A stretch of 11,617 nt of DNA from Methanomicrobiales archaeon (lineage in GTDB: Archaea; Halobacteriota; Methanomicrobia; Methanomicrobiales; Methanoculleaceae), in NCBI GenBank assembly GCA_012521035.1, contig JAAYND010000112.1, positions 1 to 11,617 of the forward strand, written 5' to 3'. The position numbers were made by a program, and so were the translations under genes. Shown in pieces: positions 7,510 through 11,617 of the stretch. Within the stretch, counting starts at the first letter, position 1; each line of letters starts with the position of its first letter. Below the pieces are notes generated by a model. It was not told the origin of the DNA, did no database searches, and was given only the letters and a program-made list of their open reading frames with translations.

Positions 7510-7538
7510 ATCCCGGTCCGCTGTCCGGGATACCCCGG
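7510..7538. repeat. Two overlapping, mutually exclusive short dyads
   Basis: ATCCCGG (7510-7516) pairs with CCGGGAT (7525-7531) around an 8-base loop, while CCGGG (7525-7529) can instead pair with CCCGG (7534-7538). The shared arm makes the two hairpins alternatives. They lie between the tbp stop and the kinase promoter. Self-complementary CCGG strings are frequent in GC-rich DNA, so this may mean nothing. No gene is supported between 7433 and 7636. Confidence 0.25.
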
Positions 7539-7606
7539 GCGGCCACTGCTCTCTGCATTCGGCGCTCTCCCGGCAGGAAAAGTGCCTCTGCAATACGAAT
7601 GATCCT

Positions 7607-7620
7607 GAAAAAGGGGGAGC
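7607..7620 (-). terminator. Possible T-tract terminator after tbp
   Basis: On the minus strand GCTCCCCC is followed by five T (7608-7612), starting about 20 bases after the tbp stop. There is no strong stem. Short T-tracts can terminate archaeal transcription, so this is a plausible but weak signal. Confidence 0.35.
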
Positions 7621-7636
7621 GGGTATCTGGTGAGGG

Positions 7637-8200
7637 TTATATAAGCCCAAGACTGGAGAGTTCGGAGAGGATCCGTTGCACCGCACGCCTGGCATCTTCG
7701 GGTTGCTTACCGCCCGTGATGATCAGTTTACCGGATCCAAAGAGGAGGACAACCACCTTCGGATCATCGAGACGGTAGACGAGCCCGGGGAACTGCTCGG
7801 GCTCGTACTCGATCTTATCCAGGTTGAACCCGACGGCGATCTTATTCAGGTTGATCGGTGTCCCGAGATCGGCTGACGTGACGATATTCTGGACTTTGTA
7901 CGTCAGGTCCTCAGGGATATCGATATCGAGTGCGCGCAACTGATCGCCGAGGATCTGCAGGCCTCGCGAGAGGTTTTCAATCTTCTTTGCACCCGTGAGG
8001 ACGACCTTGCCAGACCCAAAGACGAGCGCCGCGATCTTTGGATCCTGCATCCGGAGGACGACGCCCGGAAATCGTTTCTTATTGTACTCCGCTCCCTTCA
8101 ACCGGGAGGCCAGGAAGTTGAGATCAAGAGAGTCTGTCACTTTTGCTGAAGCGACAATATTTTCTATCTTGAGGGACTCTTCTGGTCTGTGCTCTTTCAT
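7637..8200 (-). CDS. tbp: TATA-box-binding protein (TBP)
   Basis: General transcription factor that binds and bends TATA elements and recruits TFB and RNA polymerase. The 187-residue protein has the two direct repeats of the saddle: about 9-95 and 100-187. Each carries an FPG and an FGSGK motif; the four Phe that intercalate into the DNA (F44, F61, F137, F154) are all present. The C-terminus ends in SELSSLGLI without the acidic tail found in many archaeal TBPs. I start at the ATG at 8200, where the family alignment begins (SLKIENIVASAKV at 9-21); the frame is open to 8338, but the extra residues do not resemble TBP and would run through the promoter. No Shine-Dalgarno precedes the ATG, and TTTATATA lies about 26 bases upstream. 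The only tbp visible here; archaea may carry several. Confidence 0.98.
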   Translation of the reverse strand: MKEHRPEESLKIENIVASAKVTDSLDLNFLASRLKGAEYNKKRFPGVVLRMQDPKIAALVFGSGKVVLTGAKKIENLSRGLQILGDQLRALDIDIPEDLTYKVQNIVTSADLGTPINLNKIAVGFNLDKIEYEPEQFPGLVYRLDDPKVVVLLFGSGKLIITGGKQPEDARRAVQRILSELSSLGLI

Positions 8201-8201
8201 A

Positions 8202-8209
8202 TTTATAAA
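8202..8209 (-). promoter_or_regulatory. Palindromic TATA-like element touching the tbp start codon
   Basis: TTTATAAA is a perfect 8-base palindrome one base upstream of the tbp ATG, covering the predicted transcription start. It matches what TBP itself binds. TBP sitting here could block initiation from the upstream TATA element, a simple autorepression; this is inference. Confidence 0.35.
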
Positions 8210-8222
8210 GTGCTTAAAACAG

Positions 8223-8230
8223 TATATAAA
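8223..8230 (-). promoter_or_regulatory. TATA box of tbp
   Basis: On the minus strand this is TTTATATA, an excellent match to the methanogen TATA consensus, centred about 26 bases before the tbp ATG. The spacing predicts transcription starting at or next to the start codon, that is a leaderless mRNA. Confidence 0.75.
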
Positions 8231-8270
8231 TGGTTGGGTATTTATCCGGTGGGGTATCGAGGATCCGGCA

Positions 8271-8293
8271 GGGAGATTCTCCCGGAGATCCCT
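8271..8293. repeat. GC-rich dyads between acs and tbp
   Basis: GGGAG-ATT-CTCCC (8271-8283) is a perfect short hairpin, and the larger CAGGGA...TCCCTG pair (8269-8274 with 8288-8293) encloses it. They could form a terminator structure for acs read on the minus strand, but no T-tract follows. Weak support. Confidence 0.2.
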
Positions 8294-8347
8294 GGAGGAT
8301 AGGGCGGTGATCCCTCGCCAGGATGCACCTCCCCCCATACCCGATCC

Positions 8348-8365
8348 CCCGGGACGGCAACCGGG
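8348..8365 (-). terminator. Hairpin immediately after the acs stop codon
   Basis: CCCGG-(8 bases)-CCGGG forms a 5-bp GC stem beginning four bases after the acs TGA. It may help stop or stabilise the acs transcript, but no T-run follows, so it is not a canonical archaeal terminator. Confidence 0.3.
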
Positions 8366-8369
8366 CCGC

Positions 8370-10268
8370 TCACTCCTCCAGGGTCGAGATATCCCCGAGA
8401 TCCATACCCAGTTCCTGTGCTTTTAAGACCCGCCTCATGATCTTGCCGCTCCGGGTCTTGGGGAGCGACTGGACGAAGTCGATCTCGGAGGGTATGGCGA
8501 TGGGTCCGAGCGTCATCCGGACATGGTAGATGAGGTCTTTCTTCAGCTTGTCCCCGGGCTGCTGGCCATCCTTGAGGATGACAAAGGCCTTGATGGTGTT
8601 GCCCTTCAGGGCGTCCGGCTTCCCGATGACGGCTGCTTCGGCCACCGACTCATGGGAGACGAGCGCACTCTCGACCTCCGCGGTGCCGATGTTGTGGCCG
8701 GCGACGACGATCAGGTCGTCGGCACGCCCGATGACCATGATGTAGCCATCTTTGTCCTTCACCGCGAGATCGGCAGCGGTGTAGCAACCGGGGATGGTCT
8801 CCCAGTACCTCCGGTAGCGCTCATCGTCTCCCCAGACCGTCCGCATCATCGATGGCCAGGGCTCCTTGATGACCAGGAGACCGCCGGTTCCGGAGGGGAC
8901 CGGATTTCCTGCCTGGTCGACGACATCCGCGACGACGCCCGGGATCGGCATTCCCACGAATCCCGGACGCATGGGCTCACCGACCATTGTGGTCAGCATA
9001 TGCATACCGGTCTCGGTCTGCCACCAGGTATCCACGATCGGGCACCTGTCCTTCCCGATGGTGTGGTAGTACCACTCAAACGCCTCGGGGTTGAGCGGTT
9101 CGCCGACCGATCCGAGGATGCGAAGCGACGAGAGGTTGTAGCGGTTCGGCCACTCCTCACCCACCCGCATGAACATCCGGATGGCTGTCGGGGCGGTGTA
9201 GAAGATGGTGACACCGTACTCCTCGATGAGATCCCACCAGTTACCGGGCGTCGGGTAGTCGGGGGTTGCCTCGGTCAGGAGGCAGGTGGCACCGTTCAGG
9301 AGCGGGCCGTAGACACCGTAACTGTGGCCGGTGATCCAGCCCGGGTCAGCGGTGCACCAGTAGACGTCATCGTCCCTGATGTCGAAGACGTGCTTTGCTG
9401 TGTAGTAGGTCCCGACCGTATACCCGCCGCAGGCATGCACGATGCCCTTCGGTGTTCCGGTTGTGCCGCTCGTGTAGAGGATGAAGAGCGGATCTTCGGC
9501 ATCCATCGGTTCAGCAGGACATTCGCGGCTCCTCTCGTCAACCAGCTCGTAGTAGTCGACCTCCATCTCGGGGTGGAGTTCCACGGGCGTATCGGTATCC
9601 CGCCGCAGGACAACGATCCGCTCCACGCTCGGTGCGTTGACGACTGCCTCTGCGACGATGCTCTTGAGCGGGATCGTCCTGCCACGCCGGTATGTGACGT
9701 CAGCGGTGATGACTACCTTCGCGTCTATGCCCCGGATCCTCTGGTTGAGCGCGTTAGCACCGAAGCCCCCAAAGACGACCGAGTGGATGGCCCCGATCCG
9801 GGCACATGCCAGCATTGCGATGACCTGTTCGGGCACCACCGGCATGTAGATACATACCCGGTCACCCTTCCCGACACCGAGGCTCTTAAGGCCGTTTGCA
9901 AACCGACAAACTGCCTGGAAGAGCTGGCGATAGGTGTAGATCTGCTCCTCGTTCTCGGTCTCTCCACGCCACATGAGCGCGACCTTGTTGCGTCGCTGGT
10001 TGTGGGCGTGGCGGTCCAGGCAGTTGTGGGTGATGTTGAGTTTCCCGTTCAGGAACCATCTGGCATACGGGTAGTCCCATTCCTTCACCCGGTCCCAGGG
10101 CTGGAACCACTCGAGGTCTCTGGCGATACTATCCCAGAATCCATCGGGGTCTGCCAGGAACGCCTGGTAGGCCTGGTTGTAGCTGCCTGCCCAGGGCTGT
10201 TCTCTGCACCTGACCTCGGGAGTATAGTACTTCGCCTCCTCGAGTTTGACACTGAAGTTTTCAGTCAT
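8370..10268 (-). CDS. acs: Acetyl-CoA synthetase, AMP-forming
   Basis: Activates acetate in two steps, acetyl-AMP then acetyl-CoA, using ATP and CoA in the cytosol. In methanogens growing on H2/CO2 this allows acetate to be used as a carbon source. The 632-residue protein has the full ANL-family layout: the P-loop YTSGTTGTPKG at 265-275, WITGHSYGVYGP at 311-322, SVGEP at 387-391, DTWWQTETG at 413-421 with the Trp that sizes the acyl pocket, D500 in YTAAD, the hinge GRADD at 514-518, and PKTRSGKIMRR at 603-613 with K609, the adenylation Lys controlled by acetylation in bacteria. The SGHR motif reads AGHN (523-526), so Asn replaces the usual Arg. The ATG at 10268 has GGTGAT just upstream. A related short-chain acyl-CoA synthetase is possible but less likely. 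Confidence 0.94.
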   Translation of the reverse strand: MTENFSVKLEEAKYYTPEVRCREQPWAGSYNQAYQAFLADPDGFWDSIARDLEWFQPWDRVKEWDYPYARWFLNGKLNITHNCLDRHAHNQRRNKVALMWRGETENEEQIYTYRQLFQAVCRFANGLKSLGVGKGDRVCIYMPVVPEQVIAMLACARIGAIHSVVFGGFGANALNQRIRGIDAKVVITADVTYRRGRTIPLKSIVAEAVVNAPSVERIVVLRRDTDTPVELHPEMEVDYYELVDERSRECPAEPMDAEDPLFILYTSGTTGTPKGIVHACGGYTVGTYYTAKHVFDIRDDDVYWCTADPGWITGHSYGVYGPLLNGATCLLTEATPDYPTPGNWWDLIEEYGVTIFYTAPTAIRMFMRVGEEWPNRYNLSSLRILGSVGEPLNPEAFEWYYHTIGKDRCPIVDTWWQTETGMHMLTTMVGEPMRPGFVGMPIPGVVADVVDQAGNPVPSGTGGLLVIKEPWPSMMRTVWGDDERYRRYWETIPGCYTAADLAVKDKDGYIMVIGRADDLIVVAGHNIGTAEVESALVSHESVAEAAVIGKPDALKGNTIKAFVILKDGQQPGDKLKKDLIYHVRMTLGPIAIPSEIDFVQSLPKTRSGKIMRRVLKAQELGMDLGDISTLEE

Positions 10269-10281
10269 CCGATCACCCTAT

Positions 10282-10303
10282 TCTACACTATTAATAATGT
10301 AGA
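10282..10303. promoter_or_regulatory. 22-bp near-palindrome in the acs promoter (probable operator)
   Basis: The arms TCTACA and TGTAGA flank a TATTAATA-like core; 20 of 22 positions are symmetric. It begins 13 bases before the acs ATG and ends next to the TATA-like GATATAC, so it covers the predicted start site. This is the position used by archaeal repressors that block polymerase recruitment. The AT-rich core could alternatively be the TATA element itself, which would also make binding repressive. The regulator is unknown. Confidence 0.55.
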
Positions 10304-10305
10304 TA

Positions 10306-10312
10306 GTATATC
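10306..10312 (-). promoter_or_regulatory. Proximal TATA-like element of acs
   Basis: On the minus strand this reads GATATAC, centred about 41 bases before the acs ATG. It predicts a start near 10283 and a leader of about 15 bases that would hold the GGTGAT ribosome binding site at 10271-10276. Confidence 0.4.
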
Positions 10313-10320
10313 AATATTCT

Positions 10321-10375
10321 GGTCAGATGGGTGGATCCGACGCGAGATCCTGACCTCCCGGGCGCGTGTACCCGG
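10321..10375 (-). other. Two potential hairpins upstream of acs (possible leader structure)
   Basis: GGTCA (10321-10325) pairs with TGACC (10351-10355), and inside it GGATC (10333-10337) pairs with GATCC (10346-10350), giving a two-part stem with one bulge. Next to it CCGGG (10358-10362) pairs with CCCGG (10371-10375). They would be transcribed only if acs uses the distal TATA at 10411-10418. They match no riboswitch class that I recognise. Confidence 0.25.
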
Positions 10376-10410
10376 AGAACAACCCCCCTGTGTCGCGGTG
10401 GGTTCACTTC

Positions 10411-10418
10411 AATATAAA
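10411..10418 (-). promoter_or_regulatory. Distal TATA box upstream of acs
   Basis: On the minus strand this is TTTATATT, a better consensus match than the proximal element. Transcription would begin near 10389, giving acs a leader of about 120 bases, or producing a short separate RNA. Confidence 0.45.
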
Positions 10419-10433
10419 CGCTTTAAACTCCAG

Positions 10434-10438
10434 AAAAA
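10434..10438 (-). terminator. T-tract after the glycosylase gene
   Basis: On the minus strand GGGC is followed by five T about 75 bases after the stop of the upstream gene and just before the distal acs TATA. It plausibly separates the nadE-glycosylase transcript from acs. Confidence 0.35.
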
Positions 10439-10510
10439 GCCCGATATGCGCGTTACCATGCAGGGATCTGCCACGCCATCCGGCATGCGGTGTCGCGGGC
10501 GGCAGAGAGA

Positions 10511-11203
10511 TTATGGATCGCGGGGGTCCGGGGTGCCGCACCGGAGTGAACCATGCACCATGCGGATAGGGCATTGGTCACAGAGCGGCGACTTCCTGCA
10601 CGCGATCTTCCCGAGCATGACGATCTGGGCGTGGTAGTCGTTGAAGAGTCCCGCATCCCGGGGCAGGTTGTCAGCAAAGAGGCGCTGTGTCCGGTCATAA
10701 GAAGGGTTCTCCGGCAGGAGACCGTAACGCGAGAATATCCGCCTGGTGTAGGCATCGACGACGAAGATGGGTTTTTCGCAGGCGTAGAGCAGGATGGTAT
10801 CTACAGTCTCCTTCCCAAGGCCCCTGACAGCGAGAAGGCGTTTGCGGAGCGCATCCGTCTCCATGGCCGCCATCACCGCCGGATCGGCCTGAAATTCATC
10901 GATATGGATCCGGGAAAATTCCCGGATCCGTTCCGCCTTCTGGTTGTAGAACCGGGAGGGGACGATCAGTCGGGCGATATCCCCGGTATCGGCCGCGGCG
11001 AGCCGGCCCGGATCGAGCATCCCGGCATCCTTCAGGTTCGCGATGGCCTTCGCCGCGTTCGTCCATGAGACGGTCTGGGCGAGGATGGCGCCGACCATCG
11101 TCTCAAAGGGGGTCTCTGCCGGCCACCAGTGCTGGTAGCCGAACGCCGCGCGCAGGGTATCGTAGATGACGAGCAGGTCATCTCTGAGGGAGCTTTTTGT
11201 CAT
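10511..11203 (-). CDS. Endonuclease III-related DNA glycosylase, MagIII-like, with iron-sulfur loop
   Basis: Helix-hairpin-helix base-excision repair glycosylase, 230 residues. The hairpin is LLAVRGLGKETVDT (123-136) and the catalytic Asp is D150 in VVDAYT. Residue 132, where E. coli Nth has its lyase Lys120, is Glu, so a monofunctional glycosylase is expected. SRFYNQKAERI (83-93) and GLGKETVDTILLYAC (128-142) resemble Helicobacter MagIII, a 3-methyladenine glycosylase, more than Nth. Unlike MagIII it keeps four C-terminal Cys (202, 208, 211, 222), but with spacing 5-2-10 instead of the usual 6-2-5. The start at 11203 has GGGAGGAGG seven bases upstream and overlaps the nadE TGA as ATGA; the frame is open to 11224, but that start would lie inside nadE without a site. 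Substrate is inferred: alkylated purines are likely, oxidised pyrimidines or mismatches possible. Confidence 0.85.
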   Translation of the reverse strand: MTKSSLRDDLLVIYDTLRAAFGYQHWWPAETPFETMVGAILAQTVSWTNAAKAIANLKDAGMLDPGRLAAADTGDIARLIVPSRFYNQKAERIREFSRIHIDEFQADPAVMAAMETDALRKRLLAVRGLGKETVDTILLYACEKPIFVVDAYTRRIFSRYGLLPENPSYDRTQRLFADNLPRDAGLFNDYHAQIVMLGKIACRKSPLCDQCPIRMVHGSLRCGTPDPRDP

Positions 11204-11617
11204 CGGTCGGCCTCCTCCCACCACGGCAACGCGGCGATCGGCATCCGCCAGTCGGTGTCAAAAGCCCGGTAGGTCACCCGGATAGAGGGTGCGGCCTGCC
11301 GGCGCTTGAACTCGGCCAGTCTGACCATCCGGAGGACCCGGTAGACGGTCTCTGCAGGGTACCCGGCGGCGATGATATCGGCAGGCGACTCAGAGCACTC
11401 GATGTAGCGGTGGAGGATGGCGTCAAGGATCTCATAGGGGGGGAGGGTATCCCGGTCAGTCTGGCCGGGACGGAGCTCGGCTGAGGGGGGCTTTTCCAGC
11501 ACCCGATCGGGGATGACCGGGCGCTCCTGGTTCAACCACCGGCTGACACGGTAGACCATCCCTTTCGAGAGGTCGCCGATCACCGAAAGACCTCCGGCCA
11601 TATCCCCGTAGAGGGTC
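11200..11617 (-). CDS. nadE: NAD+ synthetase, C-terminal part (N-terminus outside window)
   Basis: Converts nicotinic acid adenine dinucleotide to NAD+ with ATP and glutamine or ammonia. Only the last 138 residues are visible, entering at the right edge. TLYGDMAGGLSVIGDLSKGMVY is the conserved region after the ATP-pyrophosphatase core, followed by VLEKPPSAELRPGQTDRDTLPPYEILDAIL and KRRQAAPSIRVTYRAF. These C-terminal motifs match the long two-domain glutamine-dependent enzyme, whose nitrilase domain would lie off the window; a stand-alone synthetase domain cannot be excluded. The internal Met at 11601 is not the start. The TGA at 11200-11202 overlaps the ATG of the glycosylase, so the two genes share a transcript. 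Confidence 0.92.
   Translation of the reverse strand, partial: TLYGDMAGGLSVIGDLSKGMVYRVSRWLNQERPVIPDRVLEKPPSAELRPGQTDRDTLPPYEILDAILHRYIECSESPADIIAAGYPAETVYRVLRMVRLAEFKRRQAAPSIRVTYRAFDTDWRMPIAALPWWEEADR
11211..11219 (-). promoter_or_regulatory. Ribosome binding site of the glycosylase gene, inside nadE
   Basis: On the minus strand GGGAGGAGG lies seven bases before the ATG at 11203. It is inside the last codons of nadE and sets the start at the ATGA overlap, implying translational coupling. Confidence 0.75.

Noticed and set aside
7467..7778. Plus-strand 103-codon frame between the kinase and tbp genes
   Set aside because: It overlaps the tbp 3' end in antisense, lacks a ribosome binding site and reads as low-information translation.
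8303..8330. GGGGAGGTG on the minus strand between acs and tbp as a ribosome binding site
   Set aside because: No start codon follows at proper spacing, and the downstream frame runs through the tbp promoter into tbp.
8523..10637. A 704-codon open frame on the plus strand, opposite acs
   Set aside because: It lies antisense to a clear acs gene and runs past its start. Long antisense frames are a common by-product of GC-rich codon use. Its translation resembles no protein family and lacks domain motifs.

Overview
The window looks like chromosomal core sequence from a GC-rich methanogenic archaeon, most likely of the order Methanomicrobiales (Methanoculleus-like). The evidence is an archaeal TATA-binding protein gene, TATA elements about 25-30 bases before several start codons, an AMP-forming acetyl-CoA synthetase, a Clp1-type polynucleotide kinase, and a bacterial-type GrpE/DnaK/DnaJ set as found in some methanogens. 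The lineage is inferred from protein character and not from an rRNA gene.

Layout, left to right. (1) purH, minus strand, runs off the left edge and lacks about 30-40 C-terminal residues. (2) A 300-base divergent intergenic region (1386-1685) holds the purH and grpE promoters and two short dyads. (3) The operon grpE-dnaK-dnaJ, plus strand, ends at a hairpin plus T7 terminator. (4) An SLC13/ArsB-superfamily anion transporter, plus strand, converges on and overlaps by 22 bases (5) a Clp1/Grc3-family polynucleotide kinase, minus strand. (6) tbp, minus strand. (7) acs, minus strand, follows a promoter region with a strong near-palindrome and possibly a structured leader. (8) The minus-strand pair nadE (C-terminal part only, right edge) and an endonuclease III-related DNA glycosylase of the MagIII-like branch, joined by an ATGA stop-start overlap.

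Functionally the window combines purine and NAD biosynthesis, protein folding, basal transcription, RNA/DNA end processing, DNA repair and acetate assimilation. Acs would supply acetyl-CoA for biosynthesis in a hydrogenotrophic methanogen that uses acetate as a carbon source. Apart from the KJE operon and the nadE-glycosylase pair, neighbours look independently transcribed.

I found no CRISPR array, insertion sequence, integrase, tRNA, rRNA or defence cassette, and no convincing new multi-gene system. The points worth a second look are departures from family norms in single proteins (a Walker A lacking its Ser/Thr, an Asn for the active-site Arg of acetyl-CoA synthetase, a glycosylase without the lyase Lys), the acs promoter palindrome, and TATA-to-ATG distances suggesting that several mRNAs are leaderless.
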